Source of the DNA: Piscicola geometra
Taxonomy: Eukaryota > Annelida > Clitellata > Hirudinida > Piscicolidae
Assembly: GCA_943735955.1 (NCBI GenBank)
Contig: OX030966.1
Location: 1,980,018 to 2,044,017, forward strand
DNA length: 64,000 bases
Reading direction: 5' to 3'
Shown here: piece after piece, positions 12,619 through 25,954 of the stretch
Layout: each line of letters starts with the position of its first letter
How positions within the stretch are numbered: position 1 is the stretch's first letter
The notes under the pieces: model-generated
Databases searched by the model: none
What the model saw: the letters and a program-made list of their open reading frames with translations, nothing else
Told to the model about the DNA's origin: nothing
Position numbers and translations under genes: made by a program

Positions 12619-15600
12619 CACACATACACACACACCAACACACACAAACACACACTCACACCAACACACAAACACACACACACAGCCACACTAGCCTCTT
12701 GCAAGGGTGCATTGACGCCTCAGGATCACACAGGTCGCAGTTCAACAATTCTTCTTTCAATCTTCTCCAACTCTTTTAATCTTTTAACTGTTTCATCCTC
12801 ATCCTTCATCCTCAAATACATCATTCCCATCACCATCATCATCATCAACACCATCACCATCATCAAAACCCCCATCATCAAAACCCCCATCATCATCATC
12901 ACTACCACCCCCACCATCATCATCACCAACATCATCATCACCATCACCTTCATCATCGTCACCATCATCACCACCATCATCATCATCATCATCATCGTGG
13001 TGGTTACAGACGGACCCAGCAGCAGCAGCAGCAGTGAGCCTCTGGCAGACGTCTCGCTGAGGGAGCAACAGGAGGTCGGGTACATGCCACTTCGAGATGA
13101 ATTCGAGATGGTTGGTGGTGCAGGATGGATGGGTGGTTTGATGAACTATTTACTGGATGGATGGATGGATGGGTGGTTTGATGAATTCTTTACAGAATGG
13201 ATGGATGGATGGGTGGTTTGATTAATGAATTAATGGATAGATGTATGAGTCGAGGAATGAATAATTTGATGAATGGATAGATGGATAGATAGATGGATGG
13301 ATGAATGGATAGATAGATGGATGGATGAATGGATAGATAGATGGATGGATGAATGGATAGATAGATGGATGGATGAATGGATAGATAGATGGATGGATGA
13401 ATGGATAGATAGATGGATGGATAGATGGATGACAGGATATGCATGATGATTATGATGACCACCACGCCTACAGGAGTACGATGCGAGCATGGAGGATGGC
13501 ATGAAGGACTTGCATGCCGGAGGGGTGGATGAGGATGAAGTGGATAGGGGTTGGTGTAGGGGGGTGCTGGGTTGGTGCTGGGTTGGTGCAAGGGGGGTGC
13601 TGGGTTGGTGCTGGGTTGGTGCAGGGTTGGTGCTGGGTTGGTGCTGGGTTGGTGCTGGGTTGGTGCTGGGTTGGTGCTGGGGGGGTTCTGGGGGGGTGCT
13701 GGGTTGGTGCAAGGGGGGTGCTGGGTTGGTGCAAGGGGGGTGCTGGGTTGGTGCAAGGGGGGTGCTGGGTTGGTGCAAGGGAGGTGCTGGGTTGGTGCAA
13801 GGGAGGTGCTGGGATGGTGCAAGGGGGGTGCTGGGTTGGTGCTGGGTTGGTGCAGGGTTGGTGCTGGGTTGGTGCTGGGTTGGTGCTGGGTTGGTGCTGG
13901 GTTGGTGCTGGGGGGGTTCTGGGGGGGTGCTGGGTTGGTGCAAGGGGGGTGCTGGGTTGGTGCAAGGGGGGTGCTGGGTTGGTGCAAGGGGGGTGCTGGG
14001 TTGGTGCAAGGGAGGTGCTGGGTTGGTGCAAGGGAGGTGCTGGGATGGTGCAAGGGGGGTGCTGGGTTGGTGCAAGGGGGGTGCTGGGTTGGTGCAAGGG
14101 GGGTGCAAGGGGTGTGCAGGGGTTCTTTTGGTGTGGAAGAAACTTCAAGCAATTCATTAAATGTTTTTTTCCAATTAATTTTTTTTCTTTCGTTTGCTTG
14201 TTATTGGATCTATTCATAACTGACAAAAATCATTCTTTCAACTTCGCCATCTCTCTCTCACCACCACTTCCACCATCTCTCTCACCATCTCTCTCACCAT
14301 CACTTCCACCATCTCTCTCACCACCACTTCCACCATCTCTCTCACCATCACTTCCACCATCTCTCTCACCAGCCTACAGAATCATGAAAGCAGAATCCTA
14401 TAGAGAAAAGTTGAAAGAGAGAGAACTGAAGAAGAGGGTTGCCAAGGAGATTAACATTTTCAAAAAACTGAGTGCTTCAAAAATGCAATTTTTGTCGAAA
14501 AAGAAATCAGTAAAAGAAGAAAGGTGAAGAGTGATCAATAATAACAATAATTATTATTATATTTTTACTATTATTATATTTTTACTATTATTATTATATT
14601 TTTTTATATATTTCAAATATTATTATTGTCTTTTTTTAACATTATTATCTTTTTTTAATATTATTAATCTCTTTTTTTAATATTATCATTACTATTTTAA
14701 TTATAATTTCAAGCACTCCACACCAAACGACCACTGGCCAGAGAGATGAAGGACAGGTGGAAGGCCTACACCAGGTTCCACAAGGACTTCGACAATGACG
14801 AAAAGCACGTCTCAGCGCTCATACGTTAGATGGGCCTTTGTTTGTTTTGTTTGTATTTTTAGTATTTTTTGTATTAGTATTTTTTGTATTAGTATTTTTT
14901 GTATTAGTATTTTTTGTATTAGTATTTTTTGTATTAGTATTTTTTGTATTAGTATTTTTTGTATTAGTATTTGTTTGTATTAGTATTTGTTTGTATTAGT
15001 ATTTGTTTGTATTAGTATCTGTTTGTATTAGTATCTATTTGTATTAGTATTTTTTTGTATTAGTATTTGTTTGTATTAGTATTTGTTTGTATTAGTATTT
15101 GTTTGTATTAGTATTTGTTTGTATTAGTATCTGTTTGTATTAGTATCTATTTGTATTAGTATCTATTTGTATTAGTATTTTTTTGTATTAGTATTTGTTT
15201 GTATTAGTATTTGTTTGTATTAGTATTTGTTTGTATTAGTATTTTTAAGGGCGCTATACAAATGATTAGTGATTGATTGATTGCATATGCTTTCAATTGA
15301 GCACTGGATCATTTACTTTTTGATTCACCCGTCAGGACAAAAGAGGCTGGTGAAGAGGATCCACGAGATGGTGCTGTACCGCAGGAGTGGTCTCACCAGG
15401 CTGTTTGGTGGGTGGGTTAGATGATGATGATGATGATAATGGTGATGATGATGATGGTGATGATGATGATGAGGAGGAGGAGGAGGAAGAGGAGGATGAT
15501 GGTGTTGTTGATGGTGATGATAATGATGACGATAATAGTGAAAATATACAACATTTTCGAGTGGTTCACTTCATTGAATGCGTCATCGAATGGGTGCTTG

Positions 15601-16280
15601 AAAGTGACATTCGGTCGGCAGACTGCAGGGAGTTTGAGAACGCCAAGCTGCTGCGAGACAAGGAGGTCGAGATCATCTCCAAGATGGTGCTCAATGTTCC
15701 CATCCTCTTTTTCATCTTGTTGTATTCATATATTAGTCATTTGTAATCATCGTCATCACTATAGCTATAATCATCATCATCATCGTCATCACTATAGCTA
15801 TAATCATCATCATCATCGTCATCACTATAGCTATAATCATCATCATCATCGTCATCACTATAGCTATAGTCATAATCATCATCACTATAGCTATACTCAT
15901 CATCAACATCATCACCATCATCATCATCTTCTACATGACTTTATTACGCAGGAAAATCTCAGTTCCCCTAAGAAGTGAGCTTTTAATAAATGAGAAGAGA
16001 TGATGATGATGATGATGATGACGATGATGATGGTGATGATGATGATTATAATTCTTTTTTGATTTCATTAATGTTTCTTATTCAACATCATCAACATCAT
16101 CATCATCATCAGTAACTCACTGTCTGCTTCGACCTTGTTGTCGAAGAGAGAGAAGAAGGTTTGAGTTTGTTAGGCTGGCATTGCCGCCTCTTTGTTCACT
16201 TTTGACCCTCTCACATTCAAGCGCCTCAGTTACTTGCTTTGGCGTTTTATTAAATAAAACTCATCATAATGACCCATCCC

Positions 16281-16311
<31 letters not shown>

Positions 16312-16963
16312 CTGTTATTATTCTAATTTTTAAAATTATTTTCATTACCTCCCAACCCGAGCAGATGTGCAAGGCGTACAACCTCACCACTGCACTCTAC
16401 CTTGCTCTCAAGCTGCACCTGCTGCAGGTCCTTGATCAATCTAGCCGCCATTTATACGTACACCCTCCCCAACTTCTACTCCCTCCCATCCATCATCTTT
16501 CTCTGAGCACCCACTCCTCTCCAATTATTCATCCCTCCCCACTGATTCAGCCACCTACTCATCCAACCACTCACTCTTTTCCTACTATATTCTCATCCAA
16601 CCACCCACTCATTTTCAGCCATCCGCTTCTTTCCAACCACCCACTCATCCAACCATCAATCCAAACTCCCCACATTTTACTCACCCACATCTTACTCATC
16701 CACCAGTCACTCATCCACCACTCACTCATCCACCACTCACTCATCCACCACTCACTCACCCACCACTCACTCATCCACCACTCACTCATCCACCACTCAC
16801 TCATCCACCACTCACTCACCCACTCATCCAACCATCCACTATTCCTCAAACACCACACCTACCACACTGACAGGGCAAAAGCAAGGATGTAGACTTGGTG
16901 TGGGGGCTGGGTAGCAGGAGGGTTAGTGAATTCCTCAAAGCCAACAATTGGTTGATCACATGA
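11097..16963 (+). CDS. TADA2B: Transcriptional adaptor 2 (Ada2b/TADA2B-like)
   Basis: Ada2b is the adaptor that couples the Gcn5 acetyltransferase to SAGA in the nucleus. Supported exons: 11097-11198, 11280-11339, 11442-11563, 11830-11870, 12150-12200, 12695-12733, 13010-13110, 13474-13549, 14373-14523, 14714-14824, 15336-15407, 15622-15686, about 16362-16427, and 16874-16963. The N-terminal ZZ zinc finger keeps three CxxC pairs and the HxxxH pair (QHRSTHDY). The SANT domain follows ([22 protein letters not shown], split by an intron in the last codon). The conserved Ada2b stretches [16 protein letters not shown] and [10 protein letters not shown] come next, and a SWIRM-like end closes the protein ([16 protein letters not shown], then stop). 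Phase is consistent through exon 9. The exon 9/10 junction does not join in frame as drawn, and a small exon at 15952-15974 (ENLSSPKK) may sit before the penultimate one. Nearly every intron is filled with a different tandem repeat. Confidence 0.88.
11567..11690. repeat. (TG)n microsatellite in TADA2B intron 3
   Basis: A TG dinucleotide array with T interruptions starts within a few bases of the exon 3 donor (TTG/GTGAGTGTG). The donor's own GTGAGTG merges into the array. Confidence 0.9.
11880..12063. repeat. 30-bp minisatellite, 6 copies, TADA2B intron 4
   Basis: Six head-to-tail copies of a 30-bp unit containing CTCAACATTTCTCAACATTC. The first five are essentially identical and the last is diverged. 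Each unit ends in ATGCAGCAA, so every copy carries a CAG that resembles a 3' splice site. The genuine acceptor is at 12148-12149. Confidence 0.9.
12483..12690. repeat. (CA)n microsatellite, TADA2B intron 5
   Basis: An imperfect CA array of about 200 bp ends just before the acceptor CACTAG of the 39-nt exon 6 at 12695. Confidence 0.9.
12826..13000. repeat. (CAT)n array, TADA2B intron 6
   Basis: A CATCAT/CACCAT trinucleotide array fills most of this intron and stops about 10 bases before the acceptor of exon 7. Confidence 0.9.
13124..13440. repeat. GATG/GATA tetranucleotide minisatellite, TADA2B intron 7
   Basis: GGATGGATGAATGGATAGATA-type tetranucleotides are organised into a longer repeated unit of about 28 bp. 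They fill the intron between exons 7 and 8. Confidence 0.9.
13556..14118. repeat. G-rich minisatellite with 231-bp higher-order duplication, TADA2B intron 8
   Basis: The basic unit is about 10-20 bp (GGTGCTGGGTTGGTGCAAGG). The rare variant GGGTTCTGGGGG occurs twice, 231 bp apart, with matching order of variants around it, so a block of units was duplicated. The G-runs on the sense strand are spaced as in G-quadruplex-forming DNA. Long reading frames across it on both strands are low complexity and not genes. Confidence 0.92.
14250..14372. repeat. Pyrimidine-rich tandem repeat reaching the exon 9 acceptor
   Basis: CCATCTCTCTCA and CCACCACTT units repeat up to the acceptor CTCACCAG at 14372. 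The array itself supplies the polypyrimidine tract for exon 9. Confidence 0.85.
14845..15250. repeat. 15-bp minisatellite (TTAGTATTTTTTGTA)n
   Basis: About 27 copies of a 15-bp T-rich unit lie in the intron between exons 10 and 11. TTTGTTTG and TCTGTTTG variants are clustered, which suggests local duplications. The array ends in GGGCGCTATACAAATG followed by GATTGATTGATTG, the 3' end of a SINE-like element. Confidence 0.9.
15420..15535. repeat. (GAT)n array, TADA2B intron 11
   Basis: Imperfect GATGAT/GAGGAG trinucleotide array starting about ten bases after the exon 11 donor. Confidence 0.9.
15748..15932. repeat. 33-bp satellite of CATCAT and ACTATAGCTATA
   Basis: Four to five copies of a unit combining a CAT array with the palindromic core TATAGCTATA. 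Confidence 0.88.
16685..16835. repeat. ACTCATCCACC tandem repeat, last TADA2B intron
   Basis: A 15-bp pyrimidine-rich unit (CACTCATCCACCACT) repeats about ten times shortly before the acceptor of the terminal exon. Confidence 0.88.
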
Positions 16964-17345
16964 AACAAATTGAATTCTTGTAATTTATTTGTATTTTATT
17001 TTTCTATTCATGATTAGTTTTTGCCATTACTGTCATCATCGTTATTATTTATTTAATTATCATTTATTTGTATTTAAAATCCACACTACTCTAGTTCAAT
17101 GATTCTGTAATTAAAATTTATTTAATAATTATTTTTATGACTTTTATAAATCCTTCATTTATTATTTTTCTTGAGGCGTGAGTTTATTCAAATATTTTTT
17201 TATATTTTTAAATAAAAGCTAGGCGCTGTTGATACCCTTAAACAGATGCACTTTAAAAATACCATTTAATTCAAGTGGTCCATATCTTATTTAATTAACC
17301 AAAGCTACATATTTATTTAAAACTTTGGAAAATAAAATCTCAAAA
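16964..17345. other. Intergenic region between TADA2B-like gene and ATP6V0B
   Basis: A 382-nt AT-rich spacer between two genes on the same strand. It must hold the 3' end of one and the promoter of the other. I see no repeat or additional exon. Confidence 0.5.
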
Positions 17346-19454
17346 ATGCTTCTCTCCTACAAAACTCCCATTAACATCGTCATTAGTATTTCTCTACTGG
17401 CATTCGTCCTTTGCAGTGAGTGACATTGTCGATTCTTTTCTAGGAAGTTTATCATTCTAAAAAGACACCAAATTACTGCTTGATAAGATGAGGAAATAAT
17501 CATTAAATATCGTCTTTTCATAATCCGTTATTTATGGTCTAGTCAAGTGACTTTTCTCTAAGATTAAAAAAATACTTTAACTATTTTTAACAACCAAAAT
17601 ATTTATAGCTAAAGTTATTGAATTTATTATATTAATATTTTCAGGTTTTTACTTCACTCTCACGAACCAAGGCTACAGATACATCATCAGTGGGTACGTC
17701 AAGATAGGCACTCACAATCACTCAATCATTAAGTCTTAATGTTATTTGAGCCTATCCACCATGGTCCTCAAGCTAATGCCGTCAAAGCTACCACCAGCCA
17801 CATACAACCTCACTACCACCAACCACATACAACCTCACTACCACCAACCACATACAACCTCATTACCACCAACCACATACAACCTCACTACCACCAACCA
17901 CATACAACCTCACTACCACCAACCACATACAACCTCACTACCACCAGCCACATACAACCTCACTACCACCAACCATATGCAACCCTCATTACCACCAACC
18001 ACATACACCCTCATTACCACCAACCACATACAACCTCACTACCACCAACCACACACAACCCTCATTACCACCAACCACATACAACCTCACTACCACCAAC
18101 CACATACAACCTCACTACCACCAACCACATACAACTTCACTACCACCAACCACATACAACCTCACTACCACCAACCACATACGACCTCACTACCACCAAC
18201 CACATACGACCTCACTACCACCAACCACATACAACCCTCATTACCACCAACCTCACTACCACCAACCACATACAACCCTCACTACCACCAACCACACACA
18301 GCCATTATTTCACTCCAATATCAACTGCTCCTTAACCCTTACCACCAAATCCCATTTCACCAACATTTTCATGACTACCTCTTCCACCACCACCACCACC
18401 ACACCAGTATACTAGATGAGACCTCCCCGTACATGTGGGCCAACCTGGGCATTGGCCTCAGCATCTCCCTCTCTGTCGTTGGAGCTGCATGGTTTGATCT
18501 ATTCACTTTATGCTATTTCAGTGCTTGTAATCAATTTGCTGATTTTATGAATAATTGAATGTTCACAATTCTCATTGTCAGCAAGCAACTCATTATAAAA
18601 GGTTTATTCGACTTTTTCACTCATGCACTCATTTACCAACTCTTTTTCTTTACCTCTCTAACCACCCTCCTAAACCATTCTTCCAACCACCCCTTTATAC
18701 ATCTTTTCAATCATCCTTTTAACCACATCTTTATCACTCTTAATCTTTAAAACACATCTTATCCACCTTCCCAACCACTCCTTCACCACCCATCCAATTC
18801 TCCCCCCTTTTCTATTTCCTTAACCCCCCCCCCCCCCCTTACACACCCTCTCAACACCTCCACAGGGGCATTCTGACGACGGGTTCTTCCATTCTGGGAG
18901 GGGGGGTGAAAGCTCCCCGCATCCGCACCAAGAACCTCGTCAGCATCATCTTCTGCGAGGCGGTCGCCATCTACGGCATCATCCTCGCCATTGTCATCTC
19001 CAACTACCAGAATGTCAGTTTTCCTGATGTTTGTTTGGTGTTGTTGTCAGCGGGCACGCTGGAATTGTTCACATGTTCGCTTCTGTTTTGTCGTTGTCTT
19101 GGGTGGTGATGGCGGGATTATTTGAACGAGGATCACTTATACTGTAAAGTATCGAGTCATCATTTCAAGTAGTCTGTTGGGGGTGCCAAGCTTCTTGAAT
19201 TTCGTTTATCGAAAAAATTAGAGGGTTTGATGTTCAAATGCGTCTGAACATATAAGTGTTTTTTGGCAGATTTAAATAGAGTTTTAATTATATAATCATT
19301 ATCGTCATCATCTTCATTCTCATCATCTCCAGCTTCATAATCTTCAACATCATCATTACAGCCATTTAGTGTAGCAAGCTGGCTTGATAAGACGATAGAA
19401 GAACAGCAAAAACTGGCCTACCAGAACCACTATGCTGGTGTGTGTGTGTGTGTC

Positions 19455-19495
<41 letters not shown>

Positions 19496-19824
19496 GTGCG
19501 TGCGTGCGTGTCTAAAGTGGGATGATGATACTGATATTATGAGGATAATATAAAGAAAAAAGATAGATACAATTAACCACCACGAACTACCATCCAGGAT
19601 ATGCGATGTTCGGCGCGGGCTTGACGGTGGGTTTCGCGAACCTTTTCTGCGGCGTGTGCGTTGGCATTGTGGGCTCGGGGGCTGCTCTGGCAGACGCTCA
19701 AAACGCTTCGCTCTTCGTTAAAATCCTCGTGGTGGAGATATTCGGGAGTGCCATTGGTCTCTTTGGCGTGATCGTGTCGATCCTGCAGATCCAGAAGATC
19801 AAGATGGGCGACAAGTTGTACTGA
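17346..19824 (+). CDS. ATP6V0B: V-type proton ATPase 21 kDa proteolipid subunit c''
   Basis: This is the c'' proteolipid of the membrane V0 rotor, which carries protons across endomembranes. Exons 17346-17415, 17645-17693, 18408-18491, 18866-19013, 19362-19437 and 19598-19824 sum to 654 nt (217 aa), in phase throughout and close to the usual length of about 205 aa. Hydrophobic helices run through [45 protein letters not shown] and [15 protein letters not shown]. The proton-carrying glutamate lies in [10 protein letters not shown]. Also conserved are [15 protein letters not shown] and [15 protein letters not shown]. The first exon ([10 protein letters not shown] then a hydrophobic stretch) is the least conserved part, and its start is the first in-frame ATG. 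Introns carry a 25-bp minisatellite, a CT/C-rich tract and a (TG)n array. Confidence 0.95.
17795..18305. repeat. 25-bp minisatellite, about 20 copies, ATP6V0B intron 2
   Basis: The unit is CACTACCACCAACCACATACAACCT with one-base variants (ATTACC, ATACGA, CACACA), slightly irregular in length. It fills most of intron 2. It is purine-poor on the sense strand, so it lacks internal AG dinucleotides in nearly all copies. Confidence 0.92.
19438..19512. repeat. (TG)n array beginning at an ATP6V0B splice donor
   Basis: Exon 5 ends TATGCTG and the intron starts GTGTGTGTG, so the donor is the first repeat unit of a (TG)n microsatellite. Confidence 0.9.
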
Positions 19825-21050
19825 GGAGTTGAGGGGGTGGTTGATGTGTGGGTGGGATGGAGGAATGTGGTTACTTTGTGGCTTGGTAATAATTGTTGGT
19901 GGGGTGGAATGGACGAGGAATGTTATGACTCTTTAGTGGAGTGTGAAAGGGGGTTGTATGATGCAGGCGAGGTGGATGGATGGATGAATTAACGTTCTAA
20001 ATACTGCATTAAGGCATTTCTTTTTCGTCTATTCCATGACATTACATTGAATCATTAATTGCTTATAGATCTGCCAATTAAGTGGGTTCAATTAAAACCA
20101 TTAATGAACATCATTCCTAACTCCTCCATGCCGAGATGGTGCCGGAGAAGCCTGTTTATGTTTGAGTTACTAGAAAAACTATCGTATTTATGTGGAGCTG
20201 TTGTAATCTATTTTTATTTATGCGGGACTCAAATTTGTAGATTAGTCTAGAAGATGCACAAAATTAGTTTTTAAGCTCATTCTGTAATCTTCTTGATTTG
20301 TATAGCGATAATCAAACGAAATTCGATGTCTTTACAGACAAGAATATATTTGATTCGAGTTTATTTGACAATTTTAGATTATATATTTTGAGTGATTTCA
20401 AATTCATTGGTGGGTTGGTGAGCGTGGTGAGTGTGTAATGATGCGCGCATCTAATAATTTATTAGAGAATGTGAATAATTCTCGATAATTCCTTTTCGAC
20501 TTCTTATAATTTATCATTTTGTATGACCGTTTAAACAATTTGGCCGTAAATAGATAAATCAACGAGGAATGCAAGAATAGGCCTCAAAGCACCCTTGCAT
20601 TGACTATATGCTGTTCTTTCCCCAGCACACCCCTAACTATTGATTAAAACTAATGATTATTACAATTGTTAATTACTGTTTATAACAAATGAGTAATATT
20701 CAACTACGGGGTAACATCAAAACCATGCATATATTCATGCCGTGGTGTCATCCTAGGACTATTACAAACTGCAGTTAATTCGCTAATTAAAAAGTTATTA
20801 TAAAAGATTAAAAACGGCTTTAATTAAAATAATTAGCTTATTAAAATATCAATTAAGAATTAAATTAAACGTATCGTCTAAAAGTCTACAAGTTATAATC
20901 ATTCATGCCTGTGTCAATGTACAAATATACATGAAATGGTGCAGTCGCTTCTGGTGAGATGACGCAACGAGCTGGGTGTAACGAGCCCAAAAGGAGTGAT
21001 AAAACGTACAATTGTGTTTGTGGATAAATTCATCGTAAATCTCTTACCCA
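19825..21050. other. Convergent intergenic region
   Basis: This lies between the stop codons of ATP6V0B and the minus-strand Nudix gene. It is AT-rich and mostly unique sequence. I recognise no gene, transposon or RNA here. Confidence 0.5.
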
Positions 21051-22275
21051 TCACGCAGTCATTTCTGCACCCTTTCCACTCTTCTTCCCAGCCAATTCCT
21101 CACCACCACCACCACTCAGAGCGTTGTCTGTAGCAGCAGCATCATCACGATGAGTAATCTTGGTACTACTACTATCACTACTACTACTACTACTACTGTT
21201 GTTGTTACAGACAGTACCATTAGCAATGCTTTCATAGGCCTCATTAGTGCTGTTGCAATTGTTGGCATTGGGGTGGGGGAGGGGGTTGGGTGGTGGGTGC
21301 AGAATGTCCAGGTAGCGACGGTGGGAGGGGCGGTGCTGACCCAGGTGGTTTCGAGCCTCTTCCATCGGGAACCAGCGTCTCTTGCGACCTTGGTGGTGAT
21401 GAGTGTTTTTACATTTATGATATGTATTTTAATGTAGTACATTGAGGGTTTTTTTTAAAAAAGTAAACGGTTGAAATTGATAAAGATATTATTACTTTAA
21501 ATAATATGTTTAAAATATATGCTATTAAAAAAGAATAAGTAATTATTTAACTAATTGAGATAATAATTTGGACAATAAAGAAGGAAGGAAAGATGGCTGA
21601 CCCATGGAGAGAGCCTCCTGCCACTCGTTTAGCACCTCGTGCACCACCATCAAGTAGACCATTGTACGGTGCTTGCACTCTGAACTCTATGGGGGAGGGG
21701 AGGGGGAGGTGCAGATGGGGGTTAGGGGATGGAGGGTTGAGATCTTGAAATGATGTTTTAGGAATTTTAATTTAAATTTGTTTTTATGAATATTATGAAG
21801 CCGAAAAGTATTAAAAATAGAATAAAATCCCGAAAAGTCCTCACCCTTTCAAACACACCCCTTCAACACCTCAAAGAGTCCGAGGCACGCGGCAATGGTG
21901 CCCTTCACTCCGGCCTCCTCCAGCACCTCCCTCACTGCAGCCTCCTCTGTCTGCTCAGTTGGCTCCACACCCCCTCCAGGCACGATCCACAAGTCAGGGT
22001 CGTGGCTCGTCGACACCAACAACACCTGCCAGATTAAATCTTTTGATTCATTCTTGAATAAATTTAATTATTTAATGGTTCTTTGAAAAAGAATAAATTT
22101 GATTATTTTATTTTTAGAATTTTATTATTGCTAATTTTATTTACTTATAAGTCCCTTTTTAAATCACAATCACTTCTTTCTGGCTAGGATCTCTGATGCA
22201 CACGCAAGCAGCTCTTCTGCGGTAGCCGTCTTTGTCATACGTCCTCACCGACTCGACCTTTTGCTTCGTCGCCAT
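21051..22275 (-). CDS. NUDT3: Diphosphoinositol polyphosphate phosphohydrolase (Nudix, NUDT3/NUDT4-like)
   Basis: DIPP enzymes remove the beta-phosphate from inositol pyrophosphates, and they also cleave diadenosine polyphosphates and mRNA caps in the cytosol. Exons in gene order: 22275-22174, 22025-21870, 21686-21602 and 21388-21051, totalling 681 nt (226 aa) with consistent phase. The family start TYDKDGYRRRAACVCI is present. The Nudix box runs from Gly52 to Val74 (GGVEPTEQTEEAAVREVLEE, AGV), with all consensus Gly, Arg and Glu residues. Then come KHRTMVYLMVVHEVL and GRKRRWFPMEEA, both diagnostic of DIPPs rather than of other Nudix enzymes. The C-terminal tail is longer than in the human enzyme and is Asn/Ser/Thr-rich, partly encoded by an in-frame ACT/AGT microsatellite (about 21150-21210). 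NUDT3, NUDT4, NUDT10 and NUDT11 cannot be separated. Confidence 0.93.
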
Positions 22276-23804
22276 TTTGAAATCGAAATGAGATCAAATC
22301 TTGATCAAGGTGGTCAGTTTTGTTTCATGGAAAAAATTTATTCATAATTAATTCCATGAAAACGTTATTTAGTCAGTTGAGATAGTGGAAAATCACCGTT
22401 AGACATTGAATTTTATAATCGAATCAAGGCAGGAGTTGATAAATGCTAACCTTTACAAAATGAGGGTGACCTAGGCTAAAAGAAGTTGAAACTAACTTTT
22501 TATCTCAAAGCTCATTAAAATTGAAAGTCATTTTATTTAAAATAACCGTCGCTTTTGAGCGACTTAAACTTTAAATCTAAACAGCCCAGATAAATAGAAC
22601 GATAATCAGTATTCTCCTACAAATTTACCGTAAACAACCAAAGACAAAATAGGTAGAGAAAAAACAGTAAATAAGTCTAAACATTACTCTTTTTGTTCTT
22701 ATTATTTATGTCTTTCTTACTCTTTCTACAAAAATACATTCTTTCTTCCCTTCCAACATGATCAAACCCACATTACATGCCTTCGGAACAGTTAACCTTT
22801 CATTTCCAATTTCATTGAAGCACATACAAAATTGCCGTTCGAATAATTTAGAGTTTAGACTCTGCAACAGTGCCACTTTATTCGCTTTGATGTAATGTCT
22901 TTAATTTCTTTTTGCACTGCTATACAATTATTTTCGTTTTCTCATTGATCGAGCCATTTCAAACCTTTTCTAGCTCTGATTCAATCAGGCATACTGATAA
23001 ATATTTGATAAGTTCTTTGCTTACGTGAATAAACGTTTGATCTGAATCACATCGTATATTTTCTCTCTACCTTGATTGATTTGATTTGATACCTGCGTTC
23101 TCATGCAAATGATTACCGTTTAACAACCCCCCACCCTGCTCCAACTCATCCCTACTTTACTCAATCTTCAAGTTGCTATATTTATATGAGTATTTACAGC
23201 CCTCGAGCACTGATAGCGGCTACTCAAAGGGGCACTTCACGCTTCTCCAGGCCGCAAGGACACTTCACCTGTCGACTAAGAAGAAAAAGACCTGCGTGCG
23301 TTATTACAGCCCAATCACATCTGCCTAGCGACAGCGTAGCAACTGCCACAACACAACAACTACAAAGCAAATGAGTCCATAGCGCATTGTTATATACCTG
23401 ATCAATACCCAGAGAAAAGCTAGACACCACTGTTACGCCAGAACTCAGACGTAATTCTTGATTGGTTTGCTTGCTCCTCACTTCTTTCCTTTTGAGTTCC
23501 AAGCAGAGAATGCCATTTTAGTTTGGAGCCTTCGTCAGGTAACAAAGTTATTTGCATTAAAATCTTTTTGGTTTCAAATGCAAATATACTCAAAAGTTTG
23601 AGTCGAGTCTGTTTCCTGGAGGGTGCTAGGCATAAAAGGTGATGCGTTTGACTGCACGCTTGTTTATGGAAAACTGTTTCAGAAAGTTTTTCATCGTGTA
23701 GTAACAGTATACTGTCTTGAATGGTTAGAGATACACACTAAATAAAATTATTCTACAAAATTCAACAAAATACCAACTCTTACACACACCGTTGCCTACA
23801 CAGA
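22276..23804. other. Divergent intergenic region, Nudix and stathmin-like genes
   Basis: No exon is visible. At about 23285-23350 there is a locally GC-richer stretch with a CCAAT box (GCCCAATCAC) and the imperfect RFX-like dyad CCTAGCGACAGCGTAGCAAC. This may be promoter or 5' leader of the stathmin-like gene. The rest is AT-rich unique sequence. Confidence 0.35.
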
Positions 23805-25744
<1,940 letters not shown>

Positions 25745-25867
25745 GTACGCTTAAATTTGAGAGTTTGTATAAAAATATATCGTTGTGACGACAGAGAGAT
25801 TTTAAAAGCTACACACACATACATAGTCGCACACACATGCAAAAACACATACATTGTCATACAAACG

Positions 25868-25954
<87 letters not shown>

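Noticed and set aside
13190..14527. Long frames on both strands ([10 protein letters not shown] and [11 protein letters not shown] repeats)
   Set aside because: Pure products of the G-rich minisatellite in TADA2B intron 8.
15952..15974. Confirmed TADA2B exon (ENLSSPKK)
   Set aside because: Similarity and splice signals fit, but the phase does not join to the following exon as modelled, so it is mentioned only as a candidate.
17739..18558. 270-codon frame rich in HYHQPHTTS
   Set aside because: It spans the 25-bp minisatellite and then runs into the genuine ATP6V0B exon 3 in a frame set by chance. The homologous exon begins at 18408.
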